64,000 bases of DNA from Fomes fomentarius. Taxonomy: Eukaryota > Basidiomycota > Agaricomycetes > Polyporales > Polyporaceae. This document shows positions 34,483 through 44,462 of the stretch, one piece after another. How positions within the stretch are numbered: the first letter of the stretch is position 1; each line of letters starts with the position of its first letter. A program made the translations under genes and the position numbers. The notes under the pieces were generated by a model. The model saw nothing but the letters and a program-made list of their open reading frames with translations, searched no databases and was not told the DNA's origin. The DNA is taken from NCBI GenBank assembly GCA_022606135.1, contig JABYQN010000015.1, forward strand, positions 558,001 through 622,000. The letters run 5' to 3'.

Positions 34483-34996
34483 ATGCGTTTCTCCACTGTC
34501 CTCCTTGCTGCCCTCTCCGCTGCCACCTACGGCTACGCGCAGTCCCTCTCCATGTCCGGTGGTGATGGTATGTCAGCCCGACTCCTGCACCCGATTTGAT
34601 AGGGTGTATTGGCTCACCTGAACGGCCTGTCGTAGTCACCTTCTACTCCGCTGGCACTGGTTCGTGCGGTTTCTTCAACACCGACGCCGACTTCATCGTC
34701 GCCGTCGATATCGCCACAATGCAGAACTTCCCCGGAGCAGGCGCGAACCCCAACGCGTGAGCACTCTCCATGCCTCCTGCTCCTCTTCCGACGCTGACTC
34801 CCTTCCTTACAGGAACCCGATATGCGGCCGCCAAATGGTAGTGACCGGGCCCGACGGCAAGTCCGTGACTGTTACAGTCGCAGACACTTGCCCCGGCTGC
34901 GCACCCGGCAGCGTCGACCTGACCCCTACCGCGTTCCAGCAGCTTGCGTCCCTCGATGTCGGCCGTCTGCACGGCATCAGCTGGACCCTCATCTAA
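34483..34996 (+). CDS. Secreted double-psi beta-barrel protein, paralogue
   Basis: Three exons: 34483-34567, 34636-34756 and 34813-34996. Signal peptide MRFSTVLLAALSAATYGYA followed by Q. The mature protein holds VTFYSAGTGSCGFF, NPNANPICGRQMVVTGPDG and VADTCPGCAPGSVDLTP, then ends in RLHGISWTLI. Exon phases (1 and 2) are the same as in the copy at 2496-2987, and the last exon is very similar, so the two are duplicates now about 32 kb apart in opposite orientation. The role is secreted and cell-wall or defence related by family analogy only. Confidence 0.88.
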
Positions 34997-35846
34997 GCTC
35001 CCGATCGCAGCGCTTGGGGAGGAGGAGACGTGTGATGAATATGACCGCTCATGACGATGTACGACTTAGGCAACTGTTACGAATTGTTGATGGGAACGAA
35101 AAACTAAACCAGAGTGCCGGCGGTGTGAGCGTGTACCTCGACTTCAGCATAGTTGCAACTGTATTGTCGACGGCGCTCTCGATTTGCAGACGGACTCAGG
35201 TCTGGATCCTCCCAGCAGGGGCGTTTGTCTTTGTGTTCAGCTTCAACAGGGTCCGCTTGTAGCTCATGAAACGACAAGATCATCGATGTCAAGCTGCCGT
35301 GCAACGCACATTAGTACACTAGCTCGCACCAGTAAATGTTTCGTGTTGCTTGGGCAGCTTGAGCCAGACAATCGGTGAACATATGCAGTGCTCGTTCAAG
35401 TCTCTAGATCTATCTTATTGTACTCGGTCTCGGGCCATAAAGACACAATGTTCATTCCCAGTTACAACACTCACGTCGACGCTCGGGATGATCGTCAAAT
35501 TGGATATATAGTCCGGCATCCGATGGGCTACTTCGCTGTCCTCTCTGCAACCGTCTCCTTGGCCTCTTTCACCGACGCACATATTGTTTCGGTTAAAGAA
35601 GGTGCGCCGCACTCTGCCAACGCAGGGTGAAGGGAATTGTACCAAACTTGCTTGATGTTACCGGTGTTTGAGGTCCAAACGTGCACAAGTACGTTCAGCA
35701 TAGACGTTACTCGTAAATTCTCGTGGCAGAAAGCGCATGAGATACAGTACACTACACGTCCGTCCCAGGTCTCTAACGCAAAAGCTATTGTTACATCCAG
35801 CAATCCCGATCTAATCCAGTAGTAGATCCAATCACCAGCCGCGCCC
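34997..35846. other. Convergent intergenic spacer
   Basis: Between the second barrel gene (+) and the end of the reductase gene (-). Only short random frames. No repeats recognised. Confidence 0.5.
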
Positions 35847-38451
35847 TCAGATTGCGAACAGCTCTGTGTGCAATGCGATACCACCCAATTCGACACCCCT
35901 GGTCAAGCTTACCCGTGCGACAGCATTGTGCGCCTCGCGCGTGAGCGACTCGGGGCCCGCAGCACACACCGCGACTCCCCCGCCCAGCCCGACCCAGTTC
36001 AGCCGAGGCAATGAACTGAGGTGGGGTGCGCTCTCGTCCGAGTCGAGCGATACGGTCTCGGCGTCCGCCTCTGCCTGCTTCTTCTCGGCTCCAGGTGTTG
36101 ATGGTGGAGGGGTGACGAGCGCGCGCAGGAGGCCGGTGACAGACGGGCGAGTGGTCATGATGACGTCCATGTTCGGGATAGGAGGGACGTCTTCGGGGTT
36201 GCAGAGACATGTCACGTAGACGGTGATGTGCAGGTCCAGTGAGGTGCCTGCGACAGCCGTCGCAATCTCGTTGAGCATGGGTGCGAACCAGTGGATAGCG
36301 CCTAGAGACGGTCAGCGTGTACAGTAGGATTGAGGACATTGCTTACCGTATGAACGGACACACCACGCGAACTCAATGCGGCGCGTTTTCTCGCCGTTCG
36401 GCCGTCCAAGCTTGACACACCGCGCAACGATGTCATCGAGGATCCCAAGCGTAAAGGTGGCGCCAGAGCCGCCTGCGACAAGGAGCGCACTCTCGTAGTC
36501 GCCGATGTCGACGCTCGATCCACCGTAAGGGCCATCAATCATAACTTGGATGGGCACGCCAGGCTGGTCGTCTTTCTCCGCACTTACACGCTCTTGCTCC
36601 GTCAGCGCGTACTTGTTGATCGCGCGGGTCCAGTCGCCAACGGCGCGTGCTGCGAGGGATATGGTGTTCCCGGGGATGCAGGACGACGAAGCAGGTGCGT
36701 TGACGATGGTGAGCGGGTGGGACTCGAAGATGCGACCAGAGAAGAAAACCCGGAGGCGAACATGCTGACCGGCTACCCAGCCATCGTCGCAGTCGTGAAT
36801 GTGTATCTAGGAACAATGAGCAAGTCTAACACCTAAGTTTTCTACACCGATCAGACCACAAGGGCGTAGCGGCCAGGTGGAGGAGAACCTCTGATAATCC
36901 CTATAGTTCTTGACAACGCTGATGCTTACCGGGCCCAACACGACGGACAAAGGCCTTATTCCCGGCCAACGGACATAAGCAGGAACTTGGTGCGGGATGG
37001 GATCTTTCGGGGCGGTCTTAACTTTCCCTCAAAGTACAAATGCGGGGACAAAAAATGCAGGGAAATTTAAGACCACCCCGGAAAATCCCATGGCTTTTAC
37101 AACGGGATTTCTTGGGCAGTGCACGGAGAACTAGTGAATCGCAGGCATATCCTCGACGGGGCGCCAAACGGCAGACGGGCCGTTGAGCGCTCAAAATGAA
37201 AGCGGCCCGGACGTCCCGACATCTCCGCCAGCCGGATATCCTGACACAAGTCTCAAATCCATCCCGACACAAACGGCCTCTCATAGGGATTATCAGGGGT
37301 CCTGGCGGAGGGGGCTGCTGCGTGTGACCCGCCTCTATGGTCTGATCAGTACAGTAGCATGAAAGAGAACATACCAAAGTCATGTTGCTGTCGATAGGGA
37401 CGAGCGTAGCATCCTTGATACGGTAACGGAACAAACGAAGGAGCATGTCGAAGCCGTAGAATGCTAGTGGCGGGAAGATCCATGGCGAGGCGTAGATTGT
37501 GTGATAGCAGATCGTCACAAAGAACGCAACAAAGCCAAGGACGCTGAGCACGAAGTTCGATCAGAGGAGACACGAATCTCAAAGTACAGAAAACGCACTG
37601 GACAACGAAGAAACCCTGGTAGAAGAGCCGGCGTACAGGCCTGAGGGATGTGAGAATGAGCACACCGAGCACGCCGAAAGCCGCGATACCCGAAGTCTCC
37701 TTCTGCTGCCCGAGGATAGGGAGATCGAAGACGACGTGGTTGTTAATCCACAATGCGCCATGCACTGCGGACCCAATGAACATCCCACGACCAGCCCAGC
37801 GGTGGATATAGTTGAGCTTCTCGTAGCCATTGCCGGGACCTAGGAGTAGAGAAAGGATCGAATTCTTGGTGGCGAATAGGAATACGACAGGGAACTGCGC
37901 GAGGGCGAGAAAGCCCGCCCGGTTGGGATTGTCGATGAGAGGGACCTGCATTGTTATGCACGCAACCACGAGCGCAAGGTATGCCACAATTACGATCACT
38001 GAGCACTCGAGGTGAGTCTTCGGACAAGAAGTGAGGGGCGTCAGAACATACTCTGTCCGATATCGAGCTCGACGCCTGGTAACGTCCACAGCGTGGACGA
38101 CCGAAGCGTCTCCACTAGGCTAGATACTGTCCGCCGAGATCGCTTAGGCGTAATATCGGCCCTGTTCGCAGGGACATAATTCCCGCCGCGCTCGGTGACG
38201 CCAGAGACGAGCCCCCGTAATAGCCGGCGGGTTGTGAACGAGCGGACGACATGAGGAATCGAGGCAAGGATTGCGGCACCCAGCACTGCAGCCCATATTA
38301 TGGAGAACTTGCGTTGCCACTTCGGATCCTCGACGTACGAGCTGCAGGATTAAGATCGTTAACGAGCGGACGAGGGAGGGTAGCCGGCTGTAACTTGCTT
38401 ATACTGCTGCAGTTCCGTCGGGATCACTGGAGGTGCTCCGAAGTCAGACAT
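35847..38451 (-). CDS. Ferric/cupric reductase (FRE family, NOX-like fold)
   Basis: Membrane metalloreductase that reduces extracellular Fe3+ or Cu2+. Heme-binding helices: NYIHRWAGRGMFIGSAVHGA with a second His pair in WINNH and CYHTIY. FAD-binding: HPLTIVNAPAS after GWVAGQHVRLRVFFSG. NADPH-binding: GPYGG and ALLVAGGSGATFTLG, with a C-terminal CAAGPESL. Exons: 38451-38399 (MSDFGAPPVIPTELQQY), 38341 onward, then several to 35847. Intron 1 (38342-38398) has GC-AG ends. The intron 36807-37374 is 568 nt because it carries a MITE-like element. The gene is divergent from the CTR copper transporter at 38864, 412 bases away, which fits joint use in high-affinity copper uptake. The start is the only Met giving the family N-terminus. 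Confidence 0.9.
36884..37303. mobile_element. 420-bp MITE-like element in a reductase intron
   Basis: Left end 36884-36904 reads AGAACCTCTGATAATCCC then TAT. The inverted right end at 37283-37303 differs at two of 21 positions. Flanks are GGTGGAGG (36876-36883) and GGCGGAGG (37304-37311), an 8-bp target duplication with one mismatch. The element has no coding capacity. An 8-bp duplication suggests the hAT superfamily, but the end sequence alone does not settle it. It sits wholly inside the 568-nt intron 36807-37374. Confidence 0.75.
36999..37089. repeat. 31-bp inverted repeat (hairpin) inside the MITE
   Basis: Arms 36999-37029 and 37059-37089 pair at 27 of 31 positions around a 29-nt loop; the left arm core is CGGGGCGGTCTTAA. 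It could be an internal foldback of the element or the remains of a second nested insertion. Confidence 0.75.
38342..38398 (-). other. GC-AG intron 1 of the reductase gene
   Basis: The minus strand reads CAGTATAA|GCAAGT...CCTGCAG|CTCGTACGTC. The join gives LQQY-N-SYVEDPKWQRKF, the family N-terminus. The only nearby GT donor would put the next exon in the wrong frame. Length 57 nt. Confidence 0.75.
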
Positions 38452-38863
38452 CACGAATGGGGTGATTCTCTCGACGCTCACGACTCGGGGGAGAGGGAGG
38501 AGGAGGAGGTGGTGGTGGTGGTGGAAGGGCGGTGGCTACAGTCTGCGGATATCAGACCGATTGCACGAAAGACTTCTTTCACAATATTTGGCTTGGCCAA
38601 ACAATAGAGAGAGAATTTTTCTGTGCAGGACGCCCAATGTAGACGCTGAGTGATGCTAGCCGCCGCTTGTTCTTGCACTCTGCCGCCTGTAATTCGCAGT
38701 CTCCGTCGATTACAATCTATCGTTGATTTTAGAGAGAGCATGTGGGGGCTGGGCCTCCGCTGCGAACGTATTTGAACCGCTGGAGGTCAGGGTTGCTGGT
38801 CCTTCAGCCCCCCAAAGCTCTTACGCTCGACCATCCTTCGACAAGCTCAGTCTTCCCACCGTC
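38452..38863. promoter_or_regulatory. Bidirectional promoter, reductase and CTR genes
   Basis: 412 bases between two divergent start codons. Contains a GGA/GGT simple repeat at about 38499-38525 and several GCTG words (for example near 38646, 38748 and 38793) like the core bound by copper-sensing fungal regulators of the Cuf1/Mac1 type. The site assignment is speculative. Confidence 0.4.
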
Positions 38864-39797
38864 ATGGATATGTCCAACATGAACATGCCAACTACGACTG
38901 CTGCCGCGGCCGCTGCTACCTCCACAGCGATGTCCATGAGCATGGGAGGCAGTAGCTCCTGCAAGATCTCCGTGAGTGTTCAGTTTCATTCTATCAATAG
39001 CTATCCATCCGCCACTTCTGTGTTCTCACTTCGTTACCGTTGTATGGAGTACAAGACGTACTTCCCATACGCAAGGCAAATAGTGCCTTTGGCGGTGACA
39101 GGGCTATATATTCCCGTTTCCGTCTTCCCTCGATCATAGCCGTACACGCACGCACGCTCACACACGTTGACAGATGCTCTGGAACTGGTACACGGTGGAC
39201 ACTTGCTTTATCGCAAGCTCCTGGCACGTCACCAGCAAAGGAATGTTTGCAGGTTGCTGCATCGGCGTCATCGTCCTCGTCATCGTCCTCGAGCTTCTCC
39301 GCCGCCTCCAACGCGAGTTCGACCACTATATCCGCCGCGTCAACGGTGCCGTCGCCGCCTCCTACTCTAGGACGGAAGGGGTGAATGGAAGCGACACAGG
39401 AAGTAACAAGAATCTCAAGGCCGTCGTCCCGACCTTGGCTTCGCGCGGTTCGGACGGTGCTGGACGACTCAAGCTGTGGCAGCAACTCGTGCGCTCCTTC
39501 CTTTTCACCCTTCAATTTGCCGTCGGATACTTTGTAATGCTGCTCGCTATGTATTACAACGGTCAGTAGCTCCCGTCTATCTCCGATAGACTAACACTCA
39601 TATTCGACAACCTGCAGGGTACTTCATCATCTGTATCTTCATCGGAGCATTCCTCGGCGCCTCAATCTTCCAGTGGGACACGTACTATGCCGGTAACTCG
39701 TGAGTTTCCTCCTTAGATTTTGTGGAGCCTCGAAAGTCGACGCTGACAGGTGATCATTAGTGACGGACCGGAGACTCGAGACTCGTGCTGCAACTGA
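38864..39797 (+). CDS. CTR-family copper transporter
   Basis: Four exons: 38864-38971, 39174-39561, 39618-39699 and 39761-39797. Met-rich N-terminus MDMSNMNMP and MSMSMGG for copper capture. Then [23 protein letters not shown], helix 1 (GMFAGCCIGVIVLVIVLELL), a cytosolic loop, helix 2 with the MxxxM pore motif (YFVMLLAMYYNG) and helix 3 (YFIICIFIGAFLGASIF). The C-terminus ends in DSCCN, a Cys-Cys pair typical for copper hand-off inside the cell. It resembles the Ctr3-like subgroup. All phases agree. It is divergent from the metalloreductase gene, which would supply Cu+. Confidence 0.93.
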
Positions 39798-40246
39798 GGG
39801 TCGCGTGGATCATTTACGTAGACGTCGTGTATGCCATCGACCTGAGTCTAGCTTCCAACTCTGTGACGTACATACGCACTTCTGTTACGACTTTCTATGA
39901 TACTCCCTACGAACCACAAAGGATCATCCGGATAATTGAGATCTCGCTGTTCCCATTGTCATTGATGATCATAATTCCACCTCGCGTAGCACCCAATATG
40001 CTGCGTACGTACTCCGACGTGCTAGCCCAATGTCGACAACCGATAATTCTCCCGACAAGGGACCCTTAATAATACTGTGCAAGGTACGAACTCGTGGCCA
40101 CGATCGGACACTCGTGACTACATGATGGCATCTACATCAACAGCGACCCACAACGTTCATTCGATCCAAGGCTGCAGCAACACCTGCAAGCTTAAAAGGC
40201 CTACTGGATTTCCGAGTTCAACTTTCGAGAGTGAGCACGCACAAGT
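39798..40246. other. Intergenic spacer upstream of the DJ-1 gene
   Basis: 449 bases between two plus-strand genes. No gene or repeat recognised. Confidence 0.5.
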
Positions 40247-41097
40247 ATGGCCTACCTCTCACTCGGACTCATTCTCTTCGCGCTGCTCTTGCCCGCCGCA
40301 ACTGCAGTCGCAAAAAAACCGAACAAGACCAGTAGGTACCCTTCCCCATCGCCCCTCGCCCTGACTCCGTAGTCAAGTTCAAGTACTCGTTCGCTGATCG
40401 GGTATCATTACTTACCCCCCCCCCCCCCCCAGCCCCGACCAAAATCGGGATCATCCTCTTCCCCTCTTTTGAGCCCCTCGACGTCTTCGGCCCTGCTGAT
40501 GCTCTCCAGATGCTCGCACGCCAGACGCACCTCGACCTGTACCTCATCTCCAACGCCAATGGGACGGACCTCTCTCCGGTCAGCACCGCACCACGCGCCG
40601 CGGCCATGAACCCCTTCAACTCGACGTTCTGGCAGTCCGTCGTCCCGACGCATACTCTTGAGAATGTCCCAGACAACCTCGAGGTCCTCCTCGTCCCCGG
40701 GGGAATCGGCACGCGCGCGTCAGATCTCGGCCCGACGGTCGAGTTCATCAAGGAGCGCTATCCGAAGCTGCACTCGCTCATCAGCGTGTGCACGGGGGCG
40801 ATCCTTGTCGCAAAAGCCGGTGTTTTCGACGGGAAGAGGGCGACGACCAACAAGGTGTCGTACAATGCGATCACACCTCAGTTCCCGAGCGTGCAGTGGG
40901 ATAGGTTCCCGCGATGGGTCGTTGACGGGAACGTGTGGTCATCCGGAGGGGTGTCGGCGGGCATTGATGTTACCTTCGGGTGGATCGCGGGTAACTTCGG
41001 GGAAGATGTCGCCCGAACGGTGGCGAACAATATAGAATACGAGTGGAGGAACGATCCGAATTGGGATCCGTTTGCATATGTCTGGGAGAACAACTAG
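40247..41097 (+). CDS. Secreted DJ-1/PfpI family protein
   Basis: Two exons: 40247-40331 and 40433-41097. Exon 1 encodes a signal peptide (MAYLSLGLILFALLLPAATA). Exon 2 carries the DJ-1/PfpI fold: TKIGIILFPSFEPLDVFGPA, EVLLVPGGIG and the nucleophile elbow SVCTGAILVAKAGVFDGKRA, then WVVDGNVWSSGGVSAGIDV. The subfamily near isonitrile hydratase usually has a His after RATT; here it is Asn (RATTN), which may change or abolish activity. The substrate is unknown. The acceptor of the single intron follows a run of 16 C. Confidence 0.88.
40415..40430 (+). repeat. C16 homopolymer at a splice acceptor
   Basis: Sixteen consecutive C directly before the AG acceptor of the DJ-1 gene intron, acting as the polypyrimidine tract. 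Confidence 0.9.
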
Positions 41098-41533
41098 ACT
41101 AGCTTACTGGAAAGCGCTGTAGTCGACACTCTTCGTCTACGAGGCTTCTACATTGAGTATCACATGGCGCACGGGCAGCGAGTTCTTCAAACTGCTTAGA
41201 CTGCACGCACACCCTCAAGTCGCTTGTGGGAGGTTTTGAGTCTTTAGCGCTCGCATACCGTGAGTCCCTCCTTCATCTCCTCCTACATATCATGACTTCT
41301 CGCCGACTGAGAATAGACCTGGGTTCCAGGTAGACCTCACCATGATGTAGGTTGATAGGCGCTCAGCGGCTAGAACTATAGATTATCCACATGCGGTTCG
41401 TGGTGAGCGGGCCTTGATACTACTCAGGGCGCTAGTTCCTGTGCAGGAGGTCTATAAATGCCCACAGCTCCTCACCCCGTATTCATCTGCTTCACTCTCG
41501 GTCTCACATCTCTTTCTCCTCAGGCTCTAGACA
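41098..41533. promoter_or_regulatory. Upstream region and TATA box of the DUF6533 gene
   Basis: 436 bases without a gene. TATAAA at 41453-41458 lies about 76 bases before the ATG at 41534, followed by a CT-rich leader. Confidence 0.5.
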
Positions 41534-42737
41534 ATGTCTTCAGATCTGGACTACAATATTCCGGAGCTTGTGAGCGACCTGACGTACAAGTAAGTGATAT
41601 CCTTGAGTGGTGCTCCACTAGAAATTGATAGAGTAATTCTAGTTATATATACAATCTCTGTCGATTTGCTAGCCTTGGTATGCCTTCAGATTGACAGTAA
41701 TTATGGTTGGGTCCTTGATTGACCCACGCTTTTGTTGTCCTGGAGCAATGCTTCTCTACGATGCAGCTCTTTCTTCAGCTACTGAAATAGAGGTCATCTG
41801 GAGTCGAAAGATGAGGCTCGTAGGCTGTCTTCATATCGTCAACCGCTACGCTCAAATTGCCACATACGTTGCGTTGATAGTGTCAAGCTTTACTACGAGT
41901 AGCAATGTGAGGTCCCATCTTCTACGGAGTTTCAATATACTCATCCTGTGGAATTAGATGTGTGTTTTGACACTTTCGGTGGATTATTCCCCGTGTCATC
42001 ATCGTGAACTGATGACCCATTGAACATGTACAGATGCAGTTCCACGGGCGTGTTTGTAACAGTCACTACGCTGCTACCATACCTCGCTTGGGCATGTATG
42101 TCACCCTGAATCAACACTCCGAGTCTGTCATATGTTGAAAAAATACTGACTTCATGCAGTATTCACAGGTCTCCGCGTGTACGCACTCTCCAACGGGAAC
42201 AAAATACTATCTCTTCTGGTATTCTTCCTGAGCGCGGTCTACGTTATTCCAGCTGCGGTATGAGTTCTCAATATACCTTTCCTCGGCAACATTCGTATCT
42301 TAAGACTCTGCAGTACCTTGATTCAAGTTCAACATTCGTAGTTGAACCCTATCCGTACGGTTGCAGCCATATCATCGGTACAGCACTGAAAGGATCCGAA
42401 GCAGGGTGAGCTGATAAATTCATCATTATGGACGTCAACATCAAGTGCTGAGTGCATTGTTCTCTCCAGTGGGACAGTCGGATTGGTCCCAGAGGTATGC
42501 ATTGACACACCCATTTAATACACTGTCCCTTCTAGTGACAGCAACGTCGCGCGGCTGCCAAATTCTTGGAGAGTTGTTAGTTCTGTTGTGGACACTCAAG
42601 GCTACCTGGAGACAATGTGCATCTGGTCAGCGCGGCACACTCTCGGCGGTTATATTTACCAACGGTACGTTCGTGACACGTACCTCGTTATAAGTCATAT
42701 AACTCATTATATTCTAGGAGTAACTTGCTTCATGTGA
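41534..42737 (+). CDS. DUF6533-type multi-helix membrane protein, possibly degenerate
   Basis: Basidiomycete-typical DUF6533 family, function unknown. Exon 1 is MSSDLDYNIPELVSDLTY. The next clear coding block has MLLYDAALSSATEIEVIWSR and NRYAQIATYVALIVSS, then CSSTGVFVTVTTLLPYLAWA, LFTGLRVYALSNGNKILSL, YLDSSSTFVVEPYPYG and CQILGELLVLLWTLKATWRQ. The usual YC.VAA segment before MLLYD is missing or split into pieces that I cannot assign. Between ...TTSSN and CSSTG a 2-nt exon (AT, 41958-41959) would restore phase. In the last block an in-frame TGA (42735-42737) cuts off family-like sequence (LRYVFCANAEGPP...) that continues to about 42840. It is either a truncated functional variant or a decaying gene. 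Confidence 0.55.
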
Positions 42738-43421
42738 GGATTGCGATATGTTTTCTGCGCAAATGCTGAAGGCCCGCCTAGTGTGCCACTCCTGTTGAAT
42801 GTGACCACACTTGCTCTCTACGTAGCTGTATGTGCTTGGGTGTGTCTCTGTGCTCAAGTCATCGCTAATCGCTACTCTGGAAGGACACCGAACAATCTAT
42901 ATGGATGAACCAAAACATCGTATGCTTCCGCGAGGCGTGAGTGACGCCAGTGGTTTCTTTCCTGCATATCTCAATCTACTCATCACTCCTCTTGCAGGAT
43001 CACCACCATCCTCATTTCGCACTTTCTTCTGGACCTTGGGAAGCTCGCCCGGCACGGTAACGATGGCCAGCCTGAGTCCGGAAACTCTAACGGCACCAGG
43101 TTTATGACCTCAATCCCGAGCTTCGTTCTCCATGAATCAGAGACGGAGTCGGGCTAAGAACCCAATGAAGCGTTCACTCTTAGTTAGTCCTATTGAACAT
43201 GATGTACTCACATAGACGTCCCTCTGATACTCGCACGATGTGCTGAGTCGTGAATGGTAGCAGCCAACACAGTTGTGGAATGAGTATATCTGTGTGTAGG
43301 ACCGGCTTTTAGAGTATGTAAGGTCCACCCATTCTTGTAGACACGAAGGCAGGACCAGCGCGCTTCAACCATGGTCAATTCCCAGTAGTAGTACCCTTTG
43401 TCTCAAAAAATCCGTCTACCG

Positions 43422-44129
43422 TCAATCATCCACCGGCTCGCCTCCCACTTGATCTCCAGCACCCGGCGCCACCTCCTCTAGTTCCCCCCTCAACCTCAAC
43501 CTGGCCTCCATCAACGCCTTCCCAAGTAAATTCAAGCCCCAGCTCTCCTTCTTCTCTTCGTCCACACACATCTCCGCCGCCCGCGCCGCGCCAAACCCCA
43601 CGCCCCAGATCCGATCCAACGGGCTCGCCTCGACGAGTGCCTTGTTCCCCGTCCGCAGCAACTCCGCCTTCAGAGACGCGCTCTGCCCAAACTTGAGCAG
43701 GGAGCCCTCGAGGACGATCCGCTCGCGCTCGCGCACCCACGTCTCCTCGGAGAAGTTCCGCACCTTGCGCCCGAGGGCTTTCACTTCTTTCGGGCCTGGG
43801 GCACGCTGCTTGCCCGACTTGCCCCACTCGGAGTTCGCGTTGGCAGGCTGTTTGGAACGAGAGCGGGTGCTGCGCGTCGGACCCGGACCGGCAAAAGAAG
43901 AGTGCCGCGGCGGTAAACCAACGATACGCAGGAATACTTCCTGGTCTCCAAACAAAAGCGCTTTCTGGCCAATCATCCAGTGTTCAGCTGTCGGAAAGAA
44001 GACGTCGCGCTCCGTGCCGTCAGGGAGCGTGATGCACGTGGAGAAGGGCGAGGGGTACCATTGTGACGCCCAACCGTACAACTGCTCGGGCTTCCAAAAG
44101 AATATGTAGTCGTCGGCGGTGCGAGCCAT
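43422..44129 (-). CDS. NADAR-domain protein (YbiA-like, DUF1768)
   Basis: Single exon, 235 residues. Motifs: IFFWKPEQLYGWASQWYPSP, TAEHWMIGQKALLFGD, WVRERERIVLEGSLLKF, ELLRTGNKALVEASPLDRIW and GVGFGAARAAE. NADAR proteins act on ADP-ribose and NAD-derived adducts or on unstable riboflavin intermediates as N-glycosidases; the actual substrate here is not known. An insert of about 40 low-complexity residues (GPTRSTRSRSKQ...) separates the two conserved halves. The start MARTADD has a good context (ACACCATGG). It lies between the two CTR genes, with no evidence of co-regulation. Confidence 0.88.
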   Translation of the reverse strand: MARTADDYIFFWKPEQLYGWASQWYPSPFSTCITLPDGTERDVFFPTAEHWMIGQKALLFGDQEVFLRIVGLPPRHSSFAGPGPTRSTRSRSKQPANANSEWGKSGKQRAPGPKEVKALGRKVRNFSEETWVRERERIVLEGSLLKFGQSASLKAELLRTGNKALVEASPLDRIWGVGFGAARAAEMCVDEEKKESWGLNLLGKALMEARLRLRGELEEVAPGAGDQVGGEPVDD

Positions 44130-44462
44130 GGTGTTCGTTCGCGCGGTGGCGATAGTATGAGAAGACAATGCACTGCACTGAGCCGTGTTGTGAACGGTAC
44201 TTATAAGTGTCGAGTCGAAGTCGAGTCAGCAGACCGCAACGGGAGTGACGGGACCGTCAGTGGCGTAGTGTACACAGCCTTGCATGCCCACTTGACATGC
44301 CCGTCCCGTGAACGAGTCACAACGGACACCATAATAAGCACAAGAAATCAGAATCCTTGTAGACATACATGAGAACCATGAATTAGCGTTGTACAGATTG
44401 TCCCGGCCGTGATAGAAAGGACGAAGGTAGACTCTAGCATGACAGATCGCTCACCCCCTGCA
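44130..44462. other. Spacer between the NADAR and second CTR genes
   Basis: 333 bases: upstream of the NADAR gene and 3' of the CTR gene, both on the minus strand. Nothing recognised. Confidence 0.5.
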
